DNA of 46,698 bases from an uncultured Lachnospiraceae bacterium. Its GTDB lineage: Bacteria; Bacillota; Clostridia; Lachnospirales; Lachnospiraceae. The translations under genes were made by a program, and so were the position numbers. Position 1 is the stretch's first letter; each line of letters opens with the position of its first letter. The notes beneath the pieces were generated by a model. The model made no database searches and was not told the DNA's origin. It was given only the letters and a program-made list of their open reading frames with translations. Location: contig CANAPP010000022.1 in the NCBI GenBank assembly GCA_947363565.1, positions 1-46,698 of the forward strand. The letters are read 5' to 3'. Shown here piece after piece: positions 7,556 through 16,035 of the stretch.

Positions 7556-7593
7556 GATAAAAACACCTCATACACTTTATCAAAGTATATGAG
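7556..7593 (-). terminator. Terminator of the clpX operon, overlapping the protease ribosome site
   Basis: Minus-strand CTCATATACTTT (from 7593) pairs with AAGTGTATGAG (to 7567) around GATA, followed by GTGTTTTT. The distal stem base supplies the GAGGTG Shine-Dalgarno (7569-7564) of the S8 protease. Folding would end clpX transcription and occlude the protease ribosome site in any read-through RNA. Confidence 0.8.
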
Positions 7594-7605
7594 GCAATTT
7601 CTCTT

Positions 7606-9039
7606 TTATGAACCGATACGCATAACCTGCTGGCTTCTCAGCGCAATTACCGGCCCTCCGGTTCCTTCAATATATTCTTTCGTGATGGTCACCTCGCCGA
7701 TGCTGTCATCCTTCGGAATCTCGTACATGATATCCAGCATAAATTCCTCGATGATCGCCCGAAGCGCCCTGGCTCCTGTATCCTTCTTCATCGCTTTCTT
7801 TGCAATGGCATGAAGTGCTCCCTCGTCAAAAGTAAGCTTCACCTCGTCAAGGGCTAACAGTTTTTGGTACTGCTTCAAGATCGCATTCTTCGGCTCCTTA
7901 AGGATCTGCACCAGCATCTCCTCACTCAACCCCTGCAGCGTAAATACGATGGGAAGACGCCCTAAAAATTCCGGGATCATCCCGAACTTCCGCAGGTCTT
8001 CTAAGGTCACCTTTTCCAGAATCTTTTTATCCCGGTCATATTTATCCTTAAGCTCTGCGCCAAATCCAATAGACGCCTGCTTTTTCAGTCTCTCCTTGAT
8101 CATATTGTCAAGTTCCGGGAACGCCCCGCCGCAGATAAACAGGATATTTCTCGTATTCACCGTAGTAAGCGGCACCATCGCATTCTTGCTGTTCGCTCCC
8201 ACCGGCACTTCCACCTGGCTGCCCTCTAAGAGCTTTAACATCCCCTGCTGCACCGATTCCCCGCTGACATCCCGCTGGCTGGAATTGCGCTTCTTGGCTA
8301 TCTTATCAATCTCATCGATGAAGATAATGCCCTGCTCTGCTTTCTCCACGTCATTGTCCGCAGCGGCAAGGAGCTTCGATACTACGCTCTCAATATCGTC
8401 TCCTATGTACCCGGCTTCTGTCAGAGAGGTAGCGTCCGTAATAGCAAGGGGCACGTCCAGAAGCCTTGCCAGAGTTTTTACCAGATAAGTCTTGCCGGAA
8501 CCGGTAGGCCCGATCATCAGCATATTGGACTTCTCAATCTCAATCTCATCCATCGTATCTGTAGCTACCCGCTTGTAATGATTGTAGACCGCCACCGACA
8601 TGGCCTTTTTTGCATACTCCTGCCCGACGACGTACTCGTCAAGCTTAGCCTTGATCTTGTGGGGCGCCGGCAGGTGATTGATATCTACCAGAGGCTTTCT
8701 TTCCTCTTTCTCTTTTTTCTTCTTTATCTTCTGCTGCTTCGGAACCGTCTGCTCTACATCCGCCAGATTGATAAACTGCATCCCCGGTATATTCATCAAC
8801 TGGCTGTAGTCAATCTGCCCGCTGTTCATGATATCAAAGCTCTTCTGCATACAGTCATTGCACACACAGATATTATTAGGCAGGTTGATCATCTTTCCGG
8901 CCACGCTCTCCGGGCGACGGCAGATAAAGCACACCTTCTCGTACTCATCGTCATCCTTCTTATCCGTGTTCTCCACAGTCACCTTTGTCTCATCAATCTT
9001 TTCTGTCTCGTTATCAAGTGTCTTGTCATTATCAGCCAT
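7606..9039 (-). CDS. clpX: ClpX-type AAA+ protein unfoldase
   Basis: This ATPase would unfold tagged substrates and feed them to ClpP. Domains in order: an acidic lead of ~35 residues, a zinc-binding domain (Cys37, Cys40, Cys60, Cys63), a Lys-rich linker (residues 100-117), and the AAA+ module with Walker A GPTGSGKT (177-184), Walker B IIFIDEID (Asp242, Glu243) and pore loop GYIGD (210-214). The ClpP-docking IGF tripeptide is at 324-326. At 477 residues it is ~55 longer than typical ClpX because of the acidic lead and long basic linker. It may be a second, variant ClpX. No clpP or tig is adjacent. It is the last gene of its operon, 17 bp after ligA. Confidence 0.9.
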   Translation of the reverse strand: MADNDKTLDNETEKIDETKVTVENTDKKDDDEYEKVCFICRRPESVAGKMINLPNNICVCNDCMQKSFDIMNSGQIDYSQLMNIPGMQFINLADVEQTVPKQQKIKKKKEKEERKPLVDINHLPAPHKIKAKLDEYVVGQEYAKKAMSVAVYNHYKRVATDTMDEIEIEKSNMLMIGPTGSGKTYLVKTLARLLDVPLAITDATSLTEAGYIGDDIESVVSKLLAAADNDVEKAEQGIIFIDEIDKIAKKRNSSQRDVSGESVQQGMLKLLEGSQVEVPVGANSKNAMVPLTTVNTRNILFICGGAFPELDNMIKERLKKQASIGFGAELKDKYDRDKKILEKVTLEDLRKFGMIPEFLGRLPIVFTLQGLSEEMLVQILKEPKNAILKQYQKLLALDEVKLTFDEGALHAIAKKAMKKDTGARALRAIIEEFMLDIMYEIPKDDSIGEVTITKEYIEGTGGPVIALRSQQVMRIGS

Positions 9040-9056
9040 AGATACCTCCTGCCGGA

Positions 9057-11024
9057 CTAATCGCCGCTTTGTGTCATCTCTATAAATTCTTCCTCCGAAA
9101 TAATCGGAATATTCAGCTCATTCGCCTTTTTGTTCTTCGATGATGCAGAGTGCACATCATTGTTGATCAGGAAATCTGTCTTTGCCGTCACGGAACCTGT
9201 CACCTTACCGCCAAGACTTTCGATTAACTCTTTTACCTCTCCCCGGTTTGCAAAATGAGTAACACTCCCGGTAATGACGAATTTCTTTCCTTCCAGTATA
9301 CGTTCAGTATTATCCACTATTTCTTCGGGAATTTCCAGCTCTTTCAGCAAATTTAATAATATTTTTATATGATTCTCATCTTTAAAGTAAGAAACAAATG
9401 CTCCGGCAAGGACACCGCCGATGCCGTCTATGGCATTCAGCGTCTCCTCATCTGCATGGATCATGGCATCTACATCATGATGAAACTCCTTACAGATTAC
9501 CTTTGCATTGGCAAGACCGATTCCGGTAATCCCCAGGCCGTAGATCACCCGCGGCAAAGTCGTCACCCGTGCCTTCTCGATACTGGCAGTAAGATTCCGG
9601 TAAGACTTTTCTCCGAACCCTTCCATCTGCCGGATCTCTTCGCTGTAGCGCTCCAGATGGAAGATATCAGAAAACTCCCGGATAAAGCCCTTCGCGATAA
9701 ATTTCTCAAGTGTTGCCTCGGATAATCCCTCAATATTAAGGGCATCCCGGCTCACAAACAGGGAAAAAGCCTTCACATGCTTCGCCTGACACTCTGGGTT
9801 CATACAGTACAGCGCCTTTGCATTGCTGATTTTGCGAATCTGGGTTTTCTCCCCGCACACCGGACAGACGGAAGGGATATCCTTAACCCCGCTTCTTGTA
9901 AGATTTTGTGCAATCTGCGGGATGATCATGTTTGCCTTATAGACTTCGATCTTATCCCCCACGCCAAGCGCCAGCTCCTCCATGATACTGATATTGTGGA
10001 CACTCGCGCGGCTCACTGTCGTTCCCTCAAGCTCCACTGGTTCAAAAATAGCCACCGGATTGATAAGCCCCGTCCTTGAAGGACTCCACTCAATCTCAAG
10101 GAGTTTCGTCTCCCGGGTCTCATCTGCCCACTTAAAGGCATAGGAATCCCGCGGGAACTTGGACGTCCTTCCGAGAGACATTCCATAAGCGATATCATCG
10201 TAGACAAGTACCAGTCCGTCAGAAGGAAATGCATTATCCCCAATCTTCTCCGAAAACTTTTGCACCTGCTCCTCTACGGTTTCTGCCGTCACCATATGAT
10301 GTTCTACCACTTCAAATCCCTGATCTTTCAGCCACTCCATCTGGTACTTCCTGGAATTCTGAAAATCCACATCCTCCGCCTGTACTAAAGAAAAGGCGTA
10401 AAACCGCACATTCCTTTTGGCTGTGATCTCATTATTGAGCTGTCTTACAGAACCGCTGCACAGATTTCTGGGATTTTTATATCTGGCATCTACATCCTCA
10501 ATCTGCGCATTGATCTTTTCAAAATCTGCATAGCTGATGACCGCTTCTCCGCGAAGGATCAATTCCCCCCTGTAGGAAATCTGCAGCGGAATATTTTTAA
10601 ACACTTTCGCATTGTTTGTAATGACTTCCCCTACCTCGCCGTTTCCCCTGGTAACCGCCTTGAAAAGCTTTCCGTCCCGGTAAGTAAGCACTATGGTAAG
10701 ACCGTCAAGCTTCCAGGACATCACGGCCTTCTGATTTCCGATAAACTCCTTAAGATCCCCGACATCTTTCGTCTTGTCCAGAGAAAGCATGGGGCGTTCG
10801 TGCCGCTCCTTGGGAAGCTCACTTAGCACCTCGTACCCCACATTTACCGTAGGGCTTCCTGCCAGCGTGATCCCAAGCTCATCCTCCAGAGCTTTTAATT
10901 CATCATATAGCTTATCATAGGTGTAATCACTCATCAGCTCCTCGGCATCCTGATAATATGCCTTTCCCGCCTTGTTAAGAAGCTCCGTAAGCTCCTTCAT
11001 CCTGTCTGCCTTTTGTCTGCTCAT
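9057..11024 (-). CDS. ligA: NAD-dependent DNA ligase LigA
   Basis: This enzyme seals nicks during replication and repair using NAD+. Order: Ia domain (residues 1-65), adenylation domain with nucleophilic Lys106 in KLDG, OB fold, a four-cysteine zinc finger (CPVC...CMNPEC, about residues 395-420), helix-hairpin-helix repeats, and a C-terminal BRCT domain (GKKFVITGSVTHFANRGEVK onward). Length (655) is normal. The first ~50 nt overlap the end of the pseudouridine synthase gene. An ATG at 11000 is an alternative start but would cut into the first helix of the Ia domain. The motif reads KLDGL rather than KxDGVA, a mild divergence that leaves open a second, non-housekeeping ligase. Confidence 0.93.
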   Translation of the reverse strand: MSRQKADRMKELTELLNKAGKAYYQDAEELMSDYTYDKLYDELKALEDELGITLAGSPTVNVGYEVLSELPKERHERPMLSLDKTKDVGDLKEFIGNQKAVMSWKLDGLTIVLTYRDGKLFKAVTRGNGEVGEVITNNAKVFKNIPLQISYRGELILRGEAVISYADFEKINAQIEDVDARYKNPRNLCSGSVRQLNNEITAKRNVRFYAFSLVQAEDVDFQNSRKYQMEWLKDQGFEVVEHHMVTAETVEEQVQKFSEKIGDNAFPSDGLVLVYDDIAYGMSLGRTSKFPRDSYAFKWADETRETKLLEIEWSPSRTGLINPVAIFEPVELEGTTVSRASVHNISIMEELALGVGDKIEVYKANMIIPQIAQNLTRSGVKDIPSVCPVCGEKTQIRKISNAKALYCMNPECQAKHVKAFSLFVSRDALNIEGLSEATLEKFIAKGFIREFSDIFHLERYSEEIRQMEGFGEKSYRNLTASIEKARVTTLPRVIYGLGITGIGLANAKVICKEFHHDVDAMIHADEETLNAIDGIGGVLAGAFVSYFKDENHIKILLNLLKELEIPEEIVDNTERILEGKKFVITGSVTHFANRGEVKELIESLGGKVTGSVTAKTDFLINNDVHSASSKNKKANELNIPIISEEEFIEMTQSGD

Positions 11025-11715
11025 AGATCTCTTTCAACTCCTGCTTTGTTAGTCTTCTTATCTCTCCACTCTTTAAACTCCCAAGCTCTACATTGAGAAC
11101 CCGGACGCGCAAAAGCTTTGTCACCTTGTACCCAAGAGCCTCGCACATCCGGCGGATCTGCCGGTTAAGTCCCTGGGTAAGCACGATGGAAAAAGTATAT
11201 TTCCCTATCTTTTCTGCCTCGCAGGGCAGCGTCACCGCGTCAAGCCCTTTCTCTTTATCCGCAATATGGACACCCTCCTTAAGCCTCTTGATAAACTCAT
11301 CGGTAACCGGCTTATTCACTGTCACTTTATATTCTTTTTCATGACAGTGACGGGCCCGCATCATGGCATTGATCAGATCCCCGTCATTCGTCATGATAAG
11401 AAGCCCCTCCGAATCCTTATCGAGCCTTCCCGCATAGGTGACCCTGACCGGATAATTTAAGAAACGGATAATATTTTTCTTCTCCCGCATATCCTCGGTA
11501 CAGACGATTCCCGCGGGCTTATATACCGCAAGGACGACCTTTTCATTCCTGCTTTTTATCTGCTTTTTCCCAATCCGCACGTCATTTTCCCGCGTCACCT
11601 GCATCCCCGGCTCCGCCCGCCTGCCGTCCACCGTCACGCATCCGCCTGCAATAAGGCGGTCAGCCTCCCTTCTGGAGCAGATTCCCGCCTCGCTGATATA
11701 TTTATTCAGTCTCAT
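10975..11715 (-). CDS. rluF: RluF/RsuA-family pseudouridine synthase
   Basis: This enzyme isomerises a uridine in rRNA. An N-terminal S4 RNA-binding domain (MRLNKYISEAGICSRREADR) leads into the catalytic domain, with Asp99 in GRLDKDSEGLL and the conserved ITQGLNRQIRRM-type segment (here LTQGLNRQIRRM). The sequence is closest in style to RluF, which modifies 23S rRNA, but RsuA or RluB cannot be excluded. The start at 11715 (246 aa) is set by the S4 domain and by GGAG nine nt upstream; the frame remains open far upstream without homology. Its start overlaps the end of the DHHW gene by 14 nt and its end overlaps ligA by 50 nt, so the genes are probably translationally coupled. Confidence 0.88.
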   Translation of the reverse strand: MRLNKYISEAGICSRREADRLIAGGCVTVDGRRAEPGMQVTRENDVRIGKKQIKSRNEKVVLAVYKPAGIVCTEDMREKKNIIRFLNYPVRVTYAGRLDKDSEGLLIMTNDGDLINAMMRARHCHEKEYKVTVNKPVTDEFIKRLKEGVHIADKEKGLDAVTLPCEAEKIGKYTFSIVLTQGLNRQIRRMCEALGYKVTKLLRVRVLNVELGSLKSGEIRRLTKQELKEIYEQTKGRQDEGAYGAS

Positions 11716-13075
11716 CGTCTGTATCTCCGTCCTGTGAATCTTCGTCATCTCCGCCACCATCTCCGCCGTCAGAAGAAACTTCACCGGAATCATCGTACAC
11801 TCCCGGGCCGGAGGTTTCTTCGCCGGACTCCCCGGACTCTCCTTCGGCGGATTTTCCCGCATCCGCATCTGTTCTGCTTTCCTCGCTCCCGGCACCGCTC
11901 CCCGCATCCGTTCCTTCCGCTGTCTCAGGCACCGCAGCCCCGAGCACCCGGGAAATATCTTTATCTGTCACAAAAGAATTGCCGCTGTATAAGAATACTA
12001 TACTTGTAAATTTTGCCTTCTGCATGATCTCCTGTAGATTTCCCTTATAAAGCGCCGGGTCAACGGCCACGATCTCCCGGTAGTAGGGCGTAAGAAACGG
12101 GATCAGGCAGTTTGCAAAGGAATCCTTGAAGATCAGCAGACGGTCCGTGGTATCCGCTGTCGTCTTGATGTCGATCATCCCCGCATCGCCCCCTAAGAAC
12201 AGGGAATACTTATCCTCTTTTTCCAGCTTCGTACTGTCATAGAGGGTAGCATACTTTTTCCGGGTATCCATATTCGTCATGATCAGCCGCACGCTGTCCT
12301 TCATTTTCTTGGGCGCGTAGATGGTAATGGAATCTCCATCGCCCTTCCCGTATCCGCTCTTTTCCGACAGCGAGCCGATAAAATCATTATTTACCACATA
12401 GGGGACAAGCTCCGGCGCTTTAGCCGTATCAAGGCCCATGGCCGAAGCCAAAGCCTCATAGCCGTAAAATGCCCCGAGAGACGTCCAGTTCTTATCTGTC
12501 CGGTAATAGATCGGCTCATCGTCATGCTTCTCCAGCGCTTTTTCCGCCTCCACCCACGTGATACCGGCGCCAAGCCTCTCTCTGATATCCTTAAACTGCC
12601 GCTTCTGGTCCCTGACAGTCACATAGGCAGGAAGCTTATGGGACTGGATATTCGCCGCGTCAGGCACAAGCATGACATACACCGGGATATTATAATAAGT
12701 TCCGGCAAGCTCTTCAATCCCCCGGATATTCGCCTCCACGCCGCTTTTATCCGGCGCGGCGATCTCCTCCAGAAGATACTGTCCATTGCCCCGGTAAATC
12801 CCTTCGGACTCCCGCTCCCCGAACATGCTCTTCACAGAAAAATCAAGCCCCTTAAAGGCTCCCTTAAAGAAAAATCTTTCCGTAAGGTACTCTCCGTATG
12901 CTTCCATATATCCGCCGTCCAGCACAGTCTTAAGGCTGATCTTCGGCTTCTTGGCTCCTCTGCTTCCGGGGATCAGGTTAAAGACGCAAAAGATGACAAG
13001 CAGCCCAAGAATGGTAAGGGCTGTTATCTGCTTCGTATACACTTTTTTCTTTTTTCTTTTCCGCGACTGTTCCAT
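11702..13075 (-). CDS. DHHW-family extracytoplasmic protein (AlgX/AlgJ-like)
   Basis: An N-terminal basic stretch and one membrane helix (TALTILGLLVIFCVFNLIPG, residues ~18-37) anchor an extracytoplasmic SGNH-type domain. YYRTDKNWTSLGAFYGY stands where DHHW proteins have their DxHWT catalytic motif; the His is replaced by Asn (DKNWT). An FKDSFANCLIPFL segment carries the probable serine. Family members act with MBOAT acyltransferases in acetylation of exported polysaccharide or cell-wall polymer, and here the MBOAT gene is 9 bp upstream. The last ~75 residues are a low-complexity Ser/Gly/Asp/Glu tail, probably disordered. The Asn substitution could alter or abolish transferase activity. Confidence 0.78.
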   Translation of the reverse strand: MEQSRKRKKKKVYTKQITALTILGLLVIFCVFNLIPGSRGAKKPKISLKTVLDGGYMEAYGEYLTERFFFKGAFKGLDFSVKSMFGERESEGIYRGNGQYLLEEIAAPDKSGVEANIRGIEELAGTYYNIPVYVMLVPDAANIQSHKLPAYVTVRDQKRQFKDIRERLGAGITWVEAEKALEKHDDEPIYYRTDKNWTSLGAFYGYEALASAMGLDTAKAPELVPYVVNNDFIGSLSEKSGYGKGDGDSITIYAPKKMKDSVRLIMTNMDTRKKYATLYDSTKLEKEDKYSLFLGGDAGMIDIKTTADTTDRLLIFKDSFANCLIPFLTPYYREIVAVDPALYKGNLQEIMQKAKFTSIVFLYSGNSFVTDKDISRVLGAAVPETAEGTDAGSGAGSEESRTDADAGKSAEGESGESGEETSGPGVYDDSGEVSSDGGDGGGDDEDSQDGDTDDETE

Positions 13076-13084
13076 AATCTGCTC

Positions 13085-14476
13085 CTAAAAATATAGATTA
13101 ACACTTCCCTCTCCCGAGACGATTCCGGCAACGCACAGCACAAACAGGATTACGTACACCACACAATTGACCACGGTCTGCCACTGCTTCCCTCCGTGGA
13201 CCAGCCACTCATAAGCCCGGGACATAAGCGGTGTAGCAAAAAGAATTCCCGCCGCAAGGAGTACGCCGTAATCCGCCAGAAGCGCTATCGCTCCTGCGTC
13301 TATGAATCCTCCACCGCCGCCGGCAAGCATAAAGCGGAGATAGGAAAACGCTTCCCCCGCTGACCCGCAGAAGAAAAACACCCAGCTCACCAGCAAAAGC
13401 AGCATCGTAAAAAACCAGCGGATAACTTTCGGCAGCTTTGATAATTTCTCTCCGAACACAAAGCCCTCCAGGTACAAAAGTACGGCAAAATAGATTCCCC
13501 AGACGACAAACGACCCGTTAAGCCCATGCCACAGCCCGATGATGACCCAGGTCCAAAAAAGGCTTAAGAAACCGGCCGCGCCGCCGGGATTCCCCCCGCA
13601 GAGCGGAAGATAGACATAAGAGCAGAACCATTTCCACAGTGTGGCCATCCATCTGCTCCAAAAATCCATGATCCCCGTTGACAGAATTGGATAATTCACA
13701 TTCTCCGGCAGCGTAAACCCGAGCATCCGCGAAAGCCCCTCCGCCATATCGCAGTACCCGCCGAAGGTAAAGTAGATCCTTAAAGCAAAAGCGATGCTTC
13801 CGACCCACGCGCTCACTACCGACATATGGCTGTCCGGGAGCGCTATAACCGTATCAAAAAGCATCCCCAGCGCATTGCCGAGGATTACTTTTTTTGATAG
13901 CCCGCGGACAAAGAAAAGAAGACCTTCCGAGCATTTCCCCAAAGACAGCTTCGGCTTCTCAAGCTGACCCGAAAACTCCCCGGCAGATACGAGCGGCCCA
14001 GCGGTTATCTTCGGATACATCATGATCATCGCAGAAAATTTCACCAGATTCCTCTGAGGTGTTATCTCCTCCCGGTAAATGTCGATAATATAAGAAATAT
14101 TCTGCAGCATGAAAAAGGATATGCCTAAAGGCACGAGAAAATAACGGCTGTCCCCCAGGCTTCCCCCCGCCATCCCAAGGATCTGCCCCGCCCACTTACA
14201 CACGGCAAGCAGCAAAACATCGATCCCGGCGATCAGCATCACCGCATTCCTTGCGCGCTTCGTATGCTTAAGGTTCCTTTCCACCATCATCCCCCCGGCA
14301 TAATTCAAAAAGACCGCCCCAATAAGGATCAGTGTGTGCAAAAGCCCTCCCCAGGCATAAAAGAGCACGCTGACCAGAGCCAGCGTCAGAGTCTTAAACT
14401 TCGCTGGCGTAACATAATACAATATAAATGAAACCGGTAAAAACACGAATAAAAATATCGTACTGTCAAATGTCAT
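13085..14476 (-). CDS. MBOAT family O-acyltransferase (AlgI/DltB-like)
   Basis: This integral membrane acyltransferase would move an acyl (probably acetyl) group across the membrane for transfer to a surface polymer. It has about ten predicted helices, starting MTFDSTIFLFVFLPVSFILY. Family motifs include the KITAGPLVSAGEF segment, the FGGYCDMAEG motif, and IIGLWHGLNGSFVVWG with the conserved catalytic His. Length (463) is normal. The start at 14476 follows GGAG by ten nt and begins at the first hydrophobic helix; the open frame upstream lacks homology. It lies between an SGNH-domain protein and a DHHW protein, the usual partners of AlgI-type acyltransferases. Confidence 0.92.
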   Translation of the reverse strand: MTFDSTIFLFVFLPVSFILYYVTPAKFKTLTLALVSVLFYAWGGLLHTLILIGAVFLNYAGGMMVERNLKHTKRARNAVMLIAGIDVLLLAVCKWAGQILGMAGGSLGDSRYFLVPLGISFFMLQNISYIIDIYREEITPQRNLVKFSAMIMMYPKITAGPLVSAGEFSGQLEKPKLSLGKCSEGLLFFVRGLSKKVILGNALGMLFDTVIALPDSHMSVVSAWVGSIAFALRIYFTFGGYCDMAEGLSRMLGFTLPENVNYPILSTGIMDFWSRWMATLWKWFCSYVYLPLCGGNPGGAAGFLSLFWTWVIIGLWHGLNGSFVVWGIYFAVLLYLEGFVFGEKLSKLPKVIRWFFTMLLLLVSWVFFFCGSAGEAFSYLRFMLAGGGGGFIDAGAIALLADYGVLLAAGILFATPLMSRAYEWLVHGGKQWQTVVNCVVYVILFVLCVAGIVSGEGSVNLYF

Positions 14477-14490
14477 CTCGTATCCGCTCC

Positions 14491-15369
14491 TTAAAGCTCC
14501 GCTACCTCTGCCGCGCGCTTGATCCACGCGGTATAGTATCGCTGTCTCATCCGTTTTCCGTCATCCTTATAACAGTCCTCCTTCACCAGGTCACTGTTAT
14601 CCACATACACGGCCCCGGCCTCCTTGCAGACCTTCTGAAGCCTTGCATTATACTCCGGGATATCCGCAAGCCCTTCCGCCTCGTCCACTGCTTTCTGCTG
14701 GACGGGAAGGATGCTGTTTACATAGATCCTCGTATCAGGAAGCTTCTCCTTCACTTGGGCTAAAAATGCCCGGTAATCCTCTTCAAAGACGGCTGCGCTC
14801 CCATTTTCATAAGCCGCGTCATTCACGCCCAGAAGGAGGAAGATCACCCGGGGATTCTTATCCGCCGCCGCGTCGAGATTCTCCGTAACGCCCGTGCCGT
14901 CCGGGTCGTGGACGCAGGCCGATTCCCGCGCCAGCACATAAGACTCCCCTAAAACTTCCTGCTCATAGACGCCCTGGGCGGTAAAATCCCCAAAGATCAC
15001 CGCCTCCTTGAATTTTTCGCTGTTCGGCCGCTTGCTCCTCTCTTCAAGAACCCTGGCTTCCTCCTCCTCGAGGGCAGCCACTTCACTCTCCACGCTGCTT
15101 ACCTTCACCCGGTTGAATTCATCTAACTTCTTCATCCCTTCGGTGATATCCGGCCGGGGATTCATATACTTTATGCCGACAACCGCCGCGCCCGCAAGGA
15201 AAAGAACGACGACTAAGATGATCGCAAGCCTCAGGACCTTGTCCTCGCTGTGCTGTCTTTGATGCCCCGCCCTGTTCTTATTATTCTTACTGCTTTTATT
15301 ATTTTTACTGATTTTACCGTTACTTATGTTTCTGCTGTCTTTATTTTTTATCCGCTGATTCTGCGCCAT
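14491..15369 (-). CDS. Membrane-anchored SGNH/GDSL-type hydrolase
   Basis: The N-terminus is very rich in Lys and Asn, then has one membrane helix (LRLAIILVVVLFLAGAAVVG) and a short coiled coil. The rest is an extracytoplasmic SGNH domain. AVIFGDFTAQG occupies the position of the GDS block, with Asp-Phe-Thr in place of Asp-Ser; VIFLLLGVNDAAY is the GxND block; a DNSDLVKED segment lies near the C-terminus. Loss of the canonical serine suggests a binding or non-standard catalytic role. Start ATG 15369 follows GGAG by nine nt; a GTG at 15384 is less likely. It is the first gene of the operon, preceded by a good promoter, with MBOAT and DHHW genes next. Confidence 0.75.
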   Translation of the reverse strand: MAQNQRIKNKDSRNISNGKISKNNKSSKNNKNRAGHQRQHSEDKVLRLAIILVVVLFLAGAAVVGIKYMNPRPDITEGMKKLDEFNRVKVSSVESEVAALEEEEARVLEERSKRPNSEKFKEAVIFGDFTAQGVYEQEVLGESYVLARESACVHDPDGTGVTENLDAAADKNPRVIFLLLGVNDAAYENGSAAVFEEDYRAFLAQVKEKLPDTRIYVNSILPVQQKAVDEAEGLADIPEYNARLQKVCKEAGAVYVDNSDLVKEDCYKDDGKRMRQRYYTAWIKRAAEVAEL

Positions 15370-15401
15370 ATCTTTTGACTCCACTCTCCGATATATAAAG
15401 T

Positions 15402-15430
15402 ATTGTACTGTTTCTGCCGGTAAAAGTCAA
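15402..15430 (-). promoter_or_regulatory. Promoter of the SGNH-MBOAT-DHHW-rluF-ligA-clpX operon
   Basis: Minus strand TTGACT (15425-15430) and TACAAT (15402-15407) are 17 bp apart. The start point would be near 15395, ~26 nt before the first ATG. It is the only clear promoter before the terminator at 7556-7593, so one ~7.8-kb transcript is plausible. Confidence 0.65.
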
Positions 15431-15456
15431 ATTATGATGCATTCTTATGAAAAGAC

Positions 15457-15465
15457 TGTTATAAT
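15457..15465 (+). promoter_or_regulatory. Extended -10 promoter for the gene at 15487
   Basis: TGTTATAAT gives a TG motif plus perfect TATAAT (15460-15465). No good -35 is seen at 16-18 bp. It is divergent from the operon promoter ~30 bp away. Confidence 0.45.
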
Positions 15466-15486
15466 TTCAAGGAAGGAGATTTCGCG

Positions 15487-15966
15487 ATGATCATATTAAA
15501 TGTAAAAACCAAAGGCTGCATGCAGCATCTTCTCTTAAAACCGACCTTTGATTTCTTCTCGCTCATCGAGGGAGAGATCACGACTTATAATACCTTCCAT
15601 GTCGACGGCTTCCTCCACAAAGATTTTTTTGACGAGCCTCCTGGGAAGGAATATTCTGCGTGGGGGAACCTGCGGACGTTTTTCTTTAACCTTATCCGGG
15701 GAAAGCGCACGCCCCTAAGCTTCCGGTTCATCCTGTCGCTTCCAGAGGAACGCTTTGAGGAATTTCTCGCAGGACAGGGACTTTCTCTTTCCGCTGCGGA
15801 TATCCGGGGGCTGTACCTGAATTTCAAATACGACGGCACAAGCCTTAAATGCGTGACCGGAACCTCCCTTAATATCTTCACTATGGACAAATCCTTAGAA
15901 AACCTGTGGGACAGCTATGCGAAGGAATTTTTCTTAAAACAGGAGATTGATTTCGAGACGGATTAG
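15487..15966 (+). CDS. Conserved hypothetical protein (resembles DUF5721)
   Basis: This is a cytosolic 159-residue protein with no signal peptide and one or two Cys. The sequence begins MIILNVKTKGCMQHLLLKP and contains FNLIRGKRTPLSFRFILSLP and GLYLNFKYDGTSLKCVTGTS; it ends with an acidic DFETD. I associate this pattern with the clostridial family DUF5721, of unknown function; the link is from memory and unverified. GGAAGGAGA eight nt upstream gives a strong ribosome site. It stands alone between a divergent promoter and a convergent terminator, so it is a single-gene transcription unit. The core may be an alpha/beta fold with a basic surface loop. Confidence 0.8.
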   Translation: MIILNVKTKGCMQHLLLKPTFDFFSLIEGEITTYNTFHVDGFLHKDFFDEPPGKEYSAWGNLRTFFFNLIRGKRTPLSFRFILSLPEERFEEFLAGQGLSLSAADIRGLYLNFKYDGTSLKCVTGTSLNIFTMDKSLENLWDSYAKEFFLKQEIDFETD

Positions 15967-15985
15967 CCTTCTCCGGCAGACCGCC

Positions 15986-16019
15986 AAAAGGGCAGACATC
16001 TTTTTCATGTCTGCCCCTT
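15986..16019. terminator. Bidirectional terminator between convergent genes
   Basis: GGGCAGACAT (15990-15999) pairs perfectly with ATGTCTGCCC (16007-16016) around seven nt. It is flanked by AAAA on the left and CTTC on the right, so the better U-tract is on the minus strand. It serves the genes ending at 15966 and 16036. Confidence 0.7.
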
Positions 16020-16035
16020 CGATAATATACTTTCC

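Noticed and set aside
11716-11907. N-terminal extension of the pseudouridine synthase
   Set aside because: It overlaps the low-complexity tail of the DHHW gene in another frame, and the S4 domain begins exactly at the ATG at 11715 with a good ribosome site.
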